A stretch of DNA of 14,151 nucleotides. It comes from CAYIGN01 sp964363055 (lineage in GTDB: Bacteria > Patescibacteriota > Minisyncoccia > Sungbacterales > HO2-52-23). Within the stretch, counting starts at the first letter, position 1, and every line of letters begins with the position of its first letter. The stretch spans positions 1 through 14,151 of the forward strand of contig CAYIGN010000017.1 of NCBI GenBank assembly GCA_964363055.1. Direction: 5' to 3'. The translations under genes were made by a program, and so were the position numbers. Below are positions 5,129-11,047 of this stretch, in pieces. The notes below the pieces were generated by a model. The model was not told the origin of the DNA. It searched no databases and was given only the letters and a program-made list of their open reading frames with translations.

Positions 5129-5506
5129 TCAAGACAAGAGCTGTAAACATCGGCGCAACGCATCGTACGGCAGCAAGACGCACTTCAGGCGCCCCGGAGA
5201 CGGCGGCTCGCCGTAGCGGCCGAGAAGATCATCTGCGGTAAAACTTCGGACTTCCGAAAGCGGCTTGCCTTCAATGGCGCCGCACAAGACGTCGGCTGAT
5301 GCGCTCATCAAGGCGCACCCCTCGCCGATAAACTTCGCTTCCGCGATTCCCTCCTTGCCCTCATCAAGCCGCAGATACAACCCAATCTCATCCCCGCAAA
5401 ACGAATTCACCACCTCGGCCTGCAAGTCGGGTTTTTGGATTTCTCCGCGATACTGCGGAAAGCGGTATCGCTCAATAATGTCCTGCCGATAGAGTGTAAT
5501 AGTCAT
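5129..5506 (-). CDS. sufU: SufU/IscU-like iron-sulfur scaffold or sulfur acceptor
   Basis: The protein belongs to the NifU N-terminal (IscU/SufU) family, which receives sulfur from the cysteine desulfurase. The three conserved cysteines are Cys37 (NSFCGDE, with Asp39), Cys64 (GEGCALMSAS) and Cys109 (GRLKCVLLPY). Spacing is close to IscU (37, 63, 106 in E. coli) and lacks the roughly 20-residue insert before the third cysteine typical of Gram-positive SufU. It also lacks the IscU LPPVK motif that binds HscA. It starts in a 4-base ATGA overlap with sufS, so the two are translated together; I call it SufU from this partnership. Length 125 aa is a little short. An extra Cys75 is present. Confidence 0.9.
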   Translation of the reverse strand: MTITLYRQDIIERYRFPQYRGEIQKPDLQAEVVNSFCGDEIGLYLRLDEGKEGIAEAKFIGEGCALMSASADVLCGAIEGKPLSEVRSFTADDLLGRYGEPPSPGRLKCVLLPYDALRRCLQLLS

Positions 5507-6816
5507 ATATACCTTGGAACCTCCCGTAGAGTACTTAGATCTCTACGTAGAGATCTAAGTACTCTACGGAGGGGTAAAGAAGGTCCGAATGCACTGATCA
5601 TTTGCTTCAATGCCCCTACCAGCCGCCCAATGTCGTCCGTATCATTGTAGACCGAGAAGCTCGCGCGGCAGGATGCCGGGATTTTCAATTTCTTATGGAG
5701 CGGCCGGGCGCAGTGATCCCCCACCCGGATCATTACTCCTTTTTCGTCGCAGAACGATCCGATGTCGTGCGGGTGGATGCCTGCAATCGTGAATGATAAT
5801 ACTCCGCTACGCTCCTCCACGTTTTCCGGGCCAAGAAAAGCAATACCGGGCACGCCCCCCAATTGCTCGCGCGCATATACGAGCAACTTTTTCTCATGCG
5901 CCCGCACTGCATCCATCCCAAGGGCCGAAAGATATTTCACTGCAGCACCCAAGCCGATTACTCCGGCCACATGCGGAGTGCCGGCTTCAAAGCGATGCGG
6001 GGGACTGGCGTATGTGGCGCGATCAAGATAAACATCTTCAATCATATGCCCGCCAGTTATAAACGGCGGCATTTTTTCCAGTAATTCATACCTGCCCCAC
6101 AAAACGCCGATGCCGGTGGGTCCGAGCATTTTATGGCCGGAAAACGCGAAAAAATCTGCCCCCAATTCCTGCACATTCACCGGCAGATGCGGCGCTGACT
6201 GGGCGCCATCCACCGCAACCACTGCTCCGGCTTCATGCGCGAGCGCCACGATTTCAGCAATAGGGTTGATCGTGCCAAGCACGTTGGACACATGGGTAAG
6301 CGAAAGTAATTTAATATTTCGCTCTTTCAGGAAACGAACAAATGTCTGCGGCTCCCAAAGAAGATTCCCCGATACAAAGTCAACCGGCAAAAAATGAAGC
6401 CGCAGTCCCTTCTTTCGCGCAAGCTCCTGCCACGGAATAAGATTTGAATGATGCTCCATCTCCGAAAGCAATATCCCCTCCCCTTCTTTCAAAAAGTGCC
6501 CGCCGAAACTATGCGCCAATAAATTGAATGCCTCAGTCGCGCCGCGGACAAACACCACCTCTTCCGGCCTAGAGGCGCCGATGAACTCCGCAATTAGCCG
6601 CCGCGCCTCTTCATATTCCTCAGTCGCGCGCTCGGCCAAGGTATAAGCCGCGCGATGCACATTGGTAGAGTAGTCCTCATAATATCTTTTCATCGTCTCT
6701 ATCACCATCGCGGGCTTGAGCGAAGTAGAGGCCGAATCAAGATAGCATAAACCGCCCGCGCCACTATGACGGGAATAAATAGGAAAATCCTTGCGAATTT
6801 CTTTTCCCAAACGCAT
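5503..6816 (-). CDS. sufS: SufS-type cysteine desulfurase with a repeat-encoded C-terminal tail
   Basis: SufS is a PLP-dependent class V aminotransferase-fold enzyme that takes sulfur from cysteine for iron-sulfur assembly. PLP lysine is Lys229 (AFSGHKMLGPTG). The persulfide cysteine is Cys369 (RVGDHCARPLH). Substrate and PLP signature VDGAQSAPH stands at 202-210. The conserved fold ends at about residue 410 (GALKQMISAF). The remaining 27 residues, including RRVLRSLRRDLSTLR, are strongly basic and are encoded by a 46-bp perfect palindrome, so they look acquired. Shine-Dalgarno GAAGG precedes ATG 6816, 14 bases after the NYN gene stop. The stop overlaps sufU by ATGA. A near-identical copy of the first 40 codons occurs at 7670-7804. 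Identification is secure. Confidence 0.95.
   Translation of the reverse strand: MRLGKEIRKDFPIYSRHSGAGGLCYLDSASTSLKPAMVIETMKRYYEDYSTNVHRAAYTLAERATEEYEEARRLIAEFIGASRPEEVVFVRGATEAFNLLAHSFGGHFLKEGEGILLSEMEHHSNLIPWQELARKKGLRLHFLPVDFVSGNLLWEPQTFVRFLKERNIKLLSLTHVSNVLGTINPIAEIVALAHEAGAVVAVDGAQSAPHLPVNVQELGADFFAFSGHKMLGPTGIGVLWGRYELLEKMPPFITGGHMIEDVYLDRATYASPPHRFEAGTPHVAGVIGLGAAVKYLSALGMDAVRAHEKKLLVYAREQLGGVPGIAFLGPENVEERSGVLSFTIAGIHPHDIGSFCDEKGVMIRVGDHCARPLHKKLKIPASCRASFSVYNDTDDIGRLVGALKQMISAFGPSLPLRRVLRSLRRDLSTLREVPRYI
5524..5569. repeat. 46-bp perfect palindrome inside the 3' end of sufS
   Basis: Two inverted 23-base arms meet at 5546/5547, built from CCGTAGAGTACTTAGATCTC and its reverse complement. 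The unit encodes about residues 416-431 of SufS. A single arm with one mismatch recurs at 1244-1264, so it is a dispersed element rather than part of the desulfurase family. Confidence 0.9.
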
Positions 6817-6830
6817 AGAAAACCTTCGTA

Positions 6831-7397
6831 CTAAAATCCGTCCAGGCCAGCCATCTTTTTGAAAAAAGATAGGCGAGCCCTTCTGGTTATATCACATACA
6901 GATCTCAATGACATGGACGCACTACCTCTAAAGAAAAGCAGTTCTATTTTCTTGCTGAACCGCTTGGTGTTCTCTACAGCGCTCCTATAATCGCCGTCAT
7001 TCGAAACCAAAATAGCAACATCGTACTGATTTAGAGCGGCCATCGCTACCATATCCGTACCCAGCTGGGTATCAACGTTTTTCTCTTGTAACGCGCCTAT
7101 TCCTCCCTTCAGGTCTCCGTATTTGACGGTGATGGACGGATTTTTCTCTATCAGTCCGTAATACTTTTGAGTGATATTATAACGTCTTTTATCCTCTTCA
7201 CTGCCGGCAATCAAATACGAAGGTGGACGAACACAATAAAATCCGGTGTAAACCAACTTTCTTTCTCCGGCTAAACGCTTCGCGAGCAAGAACGGATCAT
7301 ACAAACATACCCAACTCGCGTCCGATTTCCTGAAGTCGTATAGATTATGAAAAACATTACTGTTGTCTATAAATACCGCCACTCGTTTCTTGTCCAT
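6831..7397 (-). CDS. NYN/LabA-like (DUF88) PIN-fold nuclease-like protein
   Basis: NYN proteins share the PIN fold and are thought to cut or bind RNA using clustered acidic residues and a metal ion. The motifs are seen: VAVFIDNSN (Asp11), the central QLGTDMVAMAALNQYD and VSNDGDYRSAVENTKRF, giving the expected Asp set. Length 188 aa is typical. The start ATG at 7397 (MDKKRV) is chosen because the motif follows at once. A longer frame from 7433 would run through a terminator hairpin. The gene is followed 14 bases later by sufS, so it probably heads a NYN-sufS-sufU operon. A promoter (7497-7524) and terminator (7425-7452) precede it, which suggests conditional read-through. Substrate unknown. 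Confidence 0.85.
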   Translation of the reverse strand: MDKKRVAVFIDNSNVFHNLYDFRKSDASWVCLYDPFLLAKRLAGERKLVYTGFYCVRPPSYLIAGSEEDKRRYNITQKYYGLIEKNPSITVKYGDLKGGIGALQEKNVDTQLGTDMVAMAALNQYDVAILVSNDGDYRSAVENTKRFSKKIELLFFRGSASMSLRSVCDITRRARLSFFKKMAGLDGF

Positions 7398-7424
7398 ATA
7401 AGACGAGGATAACGGTTTTTCGGC

Positions 7425-7452
7425 AAAAAACAAGAGCCCCTCGGGGCTCTTG
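7425..7452 (-). terminator. Strong rho-independent terminator just upstream of the NYN gene
   Basis: Perfect 10-bp stem CAAGAGCCCC / GGGGCTCTTG around a 2-base loop (7431-7452), followed on the minus strand by TTTTTT (7425-7430). It sits only 28 bases before the NYN start codon, so it can act as an attenuator for NYN-sufS-sufU or as the end of a short RNA. Confidence 0.85.
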
Positions 7453-7490
7453 TTACTTACCGCAGCCGAAGCAGACGATAAGGATTTATT
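7425..7490 (-). ncRNA. Candidate short leader RNA or small RNA between promoter and terminator
   Basis: A good promoter at 7497-7524 fires leftward and an intrinsic terminator ends at 7425, which predicts a transcript of about 65 bases. No open frame fills it. It contains a direct repeat of GTAAGTAA (7489-7496 and 7453-7460, minus strand; the first copy abuts the predicted start) and a possible small UUCG hairpin between. It does not match an RNA family I recognise. Confidence 0.4.
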
Positions 7491-7496
7491 ACTTAC

Positions 7497-7524
7497 ATCT
7501 TACGGGAATATAGGAAATTGTCAA
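7497..7524 (-). promoter_or_regulatory. Promoter for the NYN leader
   Basis: Minus strand TTGACA (7519-7524), 16-base spacer, TAAGAT (7497-7502). An inverted repeat TACGGG (7501-7506) / CCCGTA (7528-7533) brackets the promoter and could be an operator. Confidence 0.65.
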
Positions 7525-7669
7525 TACCCCGTATAGTCCTTTATTTATGAGTAGATTCCTGTCATTGTGGATAACTACATTTCGTATGGGCTTATCCCAT
7601 CCTCCAATATTAATGCCATTCTCAAACCCCAAGGAACAAACCATCTTTGCTCCACAATATCACCACCGA

Positions 7670-7804
7670 ATATCTTCTCATCGCCTCAATCACCGGTACG
7701 GGCTTGAGCGAAGTAGAGGCCGAATCAAGATAGCATAAACCGCCCGCGCCACTATGACGGGAATAAATAGGAAAATCCTTGCGAATTTCTTTACCCAGAA
7801 GCAT
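7670..7804 (-). pseudogene. Truncated duplicate of the sufS 5' end
   Basis: Starting with ATG 7804, about 44 codons match the start of sufS: LGKEIRKDFPIYSRHSGAGG and onward to MRRY. A stretch of about 90 bases is identical to sufS (for example 7703-7794 against 6715-6806), while both edges differ at several positions. After MRRY the sequence is unrelated and the frame closes at 7622, with none of the PLP or cysteine sites. Non-functional as an enzyme. The surrounding 7453-7669 holds no other gene I can support. Confidence 0.85.
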
Positions 7805-7810
7805 ATCTAA

Positions 7811-7816
7811 ATAATA
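7811..7816 (-). promoter_or_regulatory. -10 box 6 bases before the sufS-fragment start codon
   Basis: TATTAT lies exactly 6 bases before ATG 7804, as in two other promoters of this window. No matching -35 is seen; the expected position is next to a GC-rich palindrome at 7842-7857. Confidence 0.4.
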
Positions 7817-7841
7817 CCACAACCGCCTATAAACTCCAGCC

Positions 7842-7857
7842 GCGGCTGCAGCCGCGA
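7842..7857. repeat. 16-bp GC-rich perfect palindrome
   Basis: CGCGGCTGCAGCCGCG is its own reverse complement and stands between AT-rich TATAAA-like flanks in opposite orientation, which gives a longer imperfect inverted repeat. Non-coding. Confidence 0.65.
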
Positions 7858-7883
7858 GTGCCGTTTTATACCCCAATAAATAA

Positions 7884-7913
7884 ACGGCAGGCGTGCGAGA
7901 GCTTGCCTGCCGT
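7884..7913 (-). terminator. Terminator-like hairpin after the membrane-protein genes
   Basis: Nine-base stem ACGGCAGGC / GCCTGCCGT with a 12-base loop, followed on the minus strand by TTATTTATT. It lies 34 bases beyond the stop of the gene at 7947-8558. Confidence 0.55.
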
Positions 7914-7946
7914 GTTTGATTGATGGGAAGAGGCGGTCGCTTTCTG

Positions 7947-8558
7947 TTAAGATGGAATGGTTTCGTACTCTTCGTGTATGGCTTCGCGGCGTTCGGTAGA
8001 TCCGCGGATGCGACGCCACTCCAGTTCAAAGCGATCGCGTTCGCGTTGTAGATAACGGCTTATCTGTGAAAACATAACTGTTTCTCCGACCCCCACAATT
8101 ATCACCGCAGACACGGGTTCGAGAGGCCTCGTCTGTCTTGCCAAAACAAGAGCGACTTCAAGAGATACTACTGCCAATACCGATCCGACATATATCAACA
8201 TCGCCGCATCGGGAAGGAAACCGCCCGTAGGACCCCTCCGATTGAACCGATGCCATAAGAGGCGGCGGTCAGGATCACGCGACTCCCAGAACACCGCAAG
8301 AAACCCTCCGATCCTATACACTTGGCTCGTGTTGATGATATAGATCGCTCCAGACACCAGGAGGCCCAAATAAAGGAATGAGGCGAACGCGGACACTGAG
8401 ATTCTCTCGGTTGCAGGTTGTCCGAGGTACCATGCAATACTCGCCACCAAAAACGCCGCAGTGATATACATAATCTGCCGCGAGGTTGTGAGGAGCAGCA
8501 GCAATTCCGCGCGGAGGGCAATATACTCTTCATAGCGATTCGTATTTTCTTGTATCAT
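7947..8558 (-). CDS. Hypothetical multi-span membrane protein (203 aa)
   Basis: I do not recognise the family. From ATG 8558 the product has an N-terminal charged helix (MIQENTNRYEEYIALRAE), about four hydrophobic spans (roughly residues 30-47, 58-76, 120-140 and 150-170) in two pairs, a basic Arg-rich loop between the pairs (ESRDPDRRLLWHRFNRR), and a charged cytosolic tail with many Arg and Glu. The start is fixed by GGAGGAGG 7 bases upstream. It follows the small membrane protein at 8626-8835 and probably shares its transcript. No catalytic motif is visible. Confidence 0.75.
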   Translation of the reverse strand: MIQENTNRYEEYIALRAELLLLLTTSRQIMYITAAFLVASIAWYLGQPATERISVSAFASFLYLGLLVSGAIYIINTSQVYRIGGFLAVFWESRDPDRRLLWHRFNRRGPTGGFLPDAAMLIYVGSVLAVVSLEVALVLARQTRPLEPVSAVIIVGVGETVMFSQISRYLQRERDRFELEWRRIRGSTERREAIHEEYETIPS

Positions 8559-8597
8559 CTTTTTTCCTCCTCCGATGTTCCGTCTTATTACTATGGA

Positions 8598-8619
8598 AGG
8601 GTGGTCGTGCGACCACCCT
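8598..8619. repeat. Perfect 10-bp hairpin between two membrane genes
   Basis: AGGGTGGTCG and CGACCACCCT are exact inverted repeats separated by TG. There is no U-tract on either side, so it is not a classic terminator. It may stabilise or segment the mRNA. Confidence 0.7.
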
Positions 8620-8625
8620 AAAACG

Positions 8626-8835
8626 TTAGAAGCGGGTGAAGATCCACCAAAAAGCGACAAGCATTACCCCTCCCCCTGCCAATGCCAGTAATGCAAAGCT
8701 CCACTCGGGCGGCACGAAAGGGATAAGGATGAGACAAATCGTCGCTCCTGCGATCCCGACATTGCGATACAGCGGAGCAAACCGCACAACCCAAATATCA
8801 TTCTCTTTCTGCTCTGCTTTACGTTCTTTCACCAT
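8626..8835 (-). CDS. Small two-span membrane protein (69 aa)
   Basis: Hypothetical protein: a charged N-terminal 25 residues (MVKERKAEQKEND), then two hydrophobic helices at about 29-45 and 49-66, ending WWIFTRF. ATG 8835 is chosen because GGAGAAACGGCG places a Shine-Dalgarno sequence just upstream; a longer frame from 8871 includes that site. It has a good promoter at 8885-8913 and is followed by the larger membrane gene. Function unknown. Confidence 0.6.
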   Translation of the reverse strand: MVKERKAEQKENDIWVVRFAPLYRNVGIAGATICLILIPFVPPEWSFALLALAGGGVMLVAFWWIFTRF

Positions 8836-8884
8836 CGCCGTTTCTCCTCTATTTATGAAAGGGCTATTCAATCATACCGAAATT

Positions 8885-8913
8885 ACTATAACAAATCTAT
8901 AAAGCGGCGTCAA
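8885..8913 (-). promoter_or_regulatory. Promoter of the two membrane-protein genes
   Basis: Minus strand TTGACG (8908-8913), 17-base spacer, TATAGT (8885-8890), giving a leader of about 40 bases with a Shine-Dalgarno sequence. Confidence 0.65.
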
Positions 8914-9234
8914 GAACATATAAAGGCGATCTGCCAAACCTCCGTGCGCAATCTAAAACTAATCGGCGTACGCCGATTAGTTTTAGGATTCTCGTATTTT
9001 CACTGATTGAATTCGGATCCCAATCAGAGATTTCTCCATTACGTCTGTCCAACACCCACGCGACATAACGCAAATTCTGTAAGGTATTCCTGTTTTGCTC
9101 GCTTGGCGGGACAGCTTTCGAACCTTTGAGTGGGCGGAGGCACTGCCCGTTCCGGAGCTTGCGATTAACCAAGTTGGGCAGCTACTGACTCTTCTCTGAT
9201 ATTTTGGGAAGGTTGTGCTACCAAACTATTCTAC
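8914..9234. other. Intergenic stretch without a convincing gene
   Basis: Open frames exist on the minus strand (for example from a TTG at 9172 to 8897), but they lack a ribosome binding site, run through a long palindrome and resemble no family. The only structure I can support is the palindrome at 8953-8986. The segment may hold decayed coding sequence from next to the interrupted gene on its right. Confidence 0.5.
8953..8986. repeat. 34-bp perfect palindrome
   Basis: Arms CTAAAACTAATCGGCGT and its exact reverse complement meet with no loop. Four more bases (AATC/GATT) pair outside after a one-base bulge. It stands upstream of the promoter at 8885-8913. No U-tract stands directly next to it in a way that fits a standard terminator. 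Confidence 0.85.
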
Positions 9235-9456
9235 TCATTGCCGCAAACCGGGAACAGTCGTTGTCGCAGTAACGCCGTTTACCGTTAAGATAAGAACCTT
9301 ATTCCCTTTTGAAGCGGGGTAATAACTGAAGTAGATAGCAGTATCACCAAAACGTTTATTAGAATAATCCGGCACAAAAGTGATTGAATTACCTTTCACT
9401 TCTTGATTATTCACAACCGTCCGAATGAAGCTACCGTCGTCACTATTTATTGATAC
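9235..9456 (-). pseudogene. In-frame continuation of the peptidoglycan-binding protein beyond a TGA
   Basis: Directly after the TGA at 9457-9459 the same frame stays open for 73 codons to a TGA at 9235. It reads like a beta-sandwich or Ig-like end: VSINSDDGSFIRTVV, then SITFVPDYSNKRFGDTAIYF and KVLILTVNGVTATTTVPG. There is no start codon with a ribosome site of its own. It is best seen as the separated C-terminal part of the gene at 9457-10209. Confidence 0.7.
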
Positions 9457-10209
9457 TCAAACCTCCTGCTGTATGCGTACCGGCTTCTCGTTTTCAAGAT
9501 ATGTAACAATAAATGGACAAAACATATCAGGAAATATGGATCCATTACAGCCCGTCACATCGAAATTTTTTATTTCTTTCTTGACGGCAGGGGACGGGGG
9601 AGGTGGAGGTTGTGGCGTAGGTATAGGCGGAGGCGGAGTAGTATTTTGTTGAATCTGCTGGAGGGTTTGGGTTTGTTGAGTTATCTGCTCGGTTTGGATC
9701 TTCTGCTCTTGCTGGATTGCCCCTACGACAGCGGCTTGCGAGGATAAAATCTGCTGTCGCCGCTCAAGCGTCTGCTGCGATTGCTGGAGCGTGGTAAGTT
9801 GCTGCTGGAGCAATTTTATTTGCTCCAATAAAGAAGAAACAATATCATCGGTCGTTTTTGGCGGGACTACAGAAACGGGTGCCGGCGTCCCCTGTTCTGT
9901 TGTAATGGACGACTCTGAAATGCCGGCAGACGCGAGCGCCGCATTGGCCTTTGCCCGCGTCTTGGGGCCGAAATAGCCGGACACTGGGGCAATCCCGTGA
10001 GCGGCCTGAAACTTCTTTACCGCCGATAGGGTGAGCGAAAAGAAATTGCCGGTGATTGGCCCTGCATAGAAATCCTGATCCGCTAGGAATTCCTGAAGTT
10101 TGGAGACCTCGTCATTGCCGCGCATCCCGAAATAAAGATCGCGGTCAAATGGCTGGGCGGATACGGCAATTGGAAAAATAAGCAAAACAAGCGCAAGATA
10201 CTTTTTCAT
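9457..10209 (-). CDS. Secreted peptidoglycan-binding-domain protein, C-terminus cut by in-frame TGA
   Basis: Residues 1-18 (MKKYLALVLLIFPIAVSA) are a signal peptide. Residues about 22-92 form a PG_binding_1 domain (MRGNDEVSKLQEFLADQDFY; SGYFGPKTRAKANAAL), which binds cell-wall peptidoglycan. A Ser/Thr/Pro linker leads to a Gln-rich coiled coil (about 125-190) and a proline run (TTPPPPIPTPQPPPPP). A globular segment with two cysteines (VTGCNGS, DMFCPF) then starts, but the frame ends at residue 250 in QQEV-TGA. The next 73 codons continue the fold. The likely intact protein would be 324 residues, probably a surface or wall-attached factor. The start is sound because the signal peptide begins there. 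Confidence 0.85.
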   Translation of the reverse strand: MKKYLALVLLIFPIAVSAQPFDRDLYFGMRGNDEVSKLQEFLADQDFYAGPITGNFFSLTLSAVKKFQAAHGIAPVSGYFGPKTRAKANAALASAGISESSITTEQGTPAPVSVVPPKTTDDIVSSLLEQIKLLQQQLTTLQQSQQTLERRQQILSSQAAVVGAIQQEQKIQTEQITQQTQTLQQIQQNTTPPPPIPTPQPPPPPSPAVKKEIKNFDVTGCNGSIFPDMFCPFIVTYLENEKPVRIQQEV

Positions 10210-10226
10210 ATCATCTTCATATCATG

Positions 10227-10263
10227 ACACCCGCACTTTTTGCTTGACCTTGGCTATATCGGT
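10227..10263 (-). pseudogene. Short duplicate of the 3' end of the coiled-coil gene
   Basis: About 37 bases match the end of the gene at 11672-11971 with two mismatches over the last dozen positions; the first 28 bases are identical. In the corresponding frame it reads DIAKVKQKVRV, against DMAKVKQKVRV in the intact gene. It lies just before the start of the peptidoglycan-binding gene. The rest of 10264-10310 holds nothing I recognise. Confidence 0.75.
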
Positions 10264-10310
10264 TGAGTTTTCACATACCCCATCTACTGCCAACAACGGG
10301 ATCTATTGAT

Positions 10311-10730
10311 TTATTTCTTTCTCACCGGCGTTACTTCAAATGCGTCGTGATCTTTCTCAAATTTAATCCGGTACTGATCAAAGAATCCGTCCTGTCCTAA
10401 AATCGCAGAGACGCCCGGAGCACCGGTGAAACCCGCCACGAACTCTACGGCCCCCTCCATTCCCACGATCTCAATTTTCACCCTGTGCAGCTCCGCCCGT
10501 ACCACCCCGCCCTCAATGCCACCAAATACTTCTTCCTCGCCGGCCTCTCGCGGGATCTCAATTTCATCACCGATACTAACGTGGAAGAGTGAACGGTCGG
10601 CGCCAGAATCAATTAGGGCGGAGACTGCCGTACTCCTCGCCCCATGGATCACTACAATAGGCAGCATAGGGCGACTGATCCATTGCCTTCTCGGATCACT
10701 GGTAGGAATCTTCGCATACTGGAACTTCAT
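10311..10730 (-). CDS. Retropepsin-like aspartic protease domain protein
   Basis: The 139-residue protein has the single-domain aspartic protease pattern. ALIDSGADRSLFH places the catalytic Asp at 41 in Asp-Ser-Gly-Ala-Asp, and SAILGQDGFFDQYRIKF (about 108-124) is the second family signature, with a Gly-rich flap region (FGGIEGGVV) between. Such enzymes act as dimers; no signal peptide or anchor is visible, so it is likely cytosolic. The start ATG overlaps the upstream DUF5678 gene by 4 bases (ATGA), which implies coupled expression. Substrates are unknown. The small partner may regulate it or be its target. Confidence 0.85.
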   Translation of the reverse strand: MKFQYAKIPTSDPRRQWISRPMLPIVVIHGARSTAVSALIDSGADRSLFHVSIGDEIEIPREAGEEEVFGGIEGGVVRAELHRVKIEIVGMEGAVEFVAGFTGAPGVSAILGQDGFFDQYRIKFEKDHDAFEVTPVRKK

Positions 10731-10936
10731 ACCGTCGTTGGAACGTAGCTGATATGGTAGGGAGGAAGTTTAATGAAGATGAATTGTTCTTTTGCCTCCA
10801 TTGCCTTGCGCTTCGCTTCTTGGAGGGTATCTCCTACTCCGAGCACTCTGCGCTGATCATAAGAGAGTGCCACCCATTTATTCTCGTGGGGCTTCAAAAG
10901 AGTGTGTAAATCGTAGTTTCGCATAGTCTTACTCAT
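10727..10936 (-). CDS. DUF5678-like small protein
   Basis: The 69-residue product has the pattern of DUF5678: a short lead, KWVALSYDQRRVLGVGDTLQEAKRKA, then a helix and a beta end IFIKLPPYH. The function of the family is unknown, and it is often encoded next to retropepsin-like proteases, as here. The -10 box of a good promoter lies exactly 6 bases before ATG 10936, so the message would start at or near the start codon. A second in-frame ATG at 10924 is a possible alternative. Confidence 0.75.
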   Translation of the reverse strand: MSKTMRNYDLHTLLKPHENKWVALSYDQRRVLGVGDTLQEAKRKAMEAKEQFIFIKLPPYHISYVPTTV

Positions 10937-10942
10937 AATTTA

Positions 10943-10970
10943 ATGATATCACTCATGCCATCTTTGTCAA
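10943..10970 (-). promoter_or_regulatory. Promoter of the DUF5678-protease pair, predicted leaderless
   Basis: Minus strand TTGACA (10965-10970), 16-base spacer, TATCAT (10943-10948), then 6 bases to ATG 10936. Confidence 0.75.
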
Positions 10971-11047
10971 TGCAATGTCGCTTTGAAAAAACTTCTTTTG
11001 ATACGCGGCCACGGCATTCCCGCCCGATTGTTTGAAATCGGTTCCGA

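Noticed and set aside
7565..7574. TTATCCACAA on the minus strand, a perfect DnaA-box match, as a replication origin
   Set aside because: Only one box, with no cluster, no AT-rich unwinding element and no dnaA or dnaN nearby.
8897..9172. Minus-strand frame of about 90 codons
   Set aside because: It would need a TTG start, has no ribosome site, runs through a 34-bp palindrome and looks like no known family.
9060..9200. tRNA or other structured RNA suggested by GGTTCGAAAGC on the minus strand
   Set aside because: No acceptor, D or anticodon arms can be drawn around this T-loop-like word.
9457..9459. UGA recoded as glycine, as in Gracilibacteria/Absconditabacteria
   Set aside because: TGA serves as the normal stop of sufS (ATGA overlap with sufU) and of the sodX-like gene (overlap with Nfu), and no other gene needs UGA read-through.
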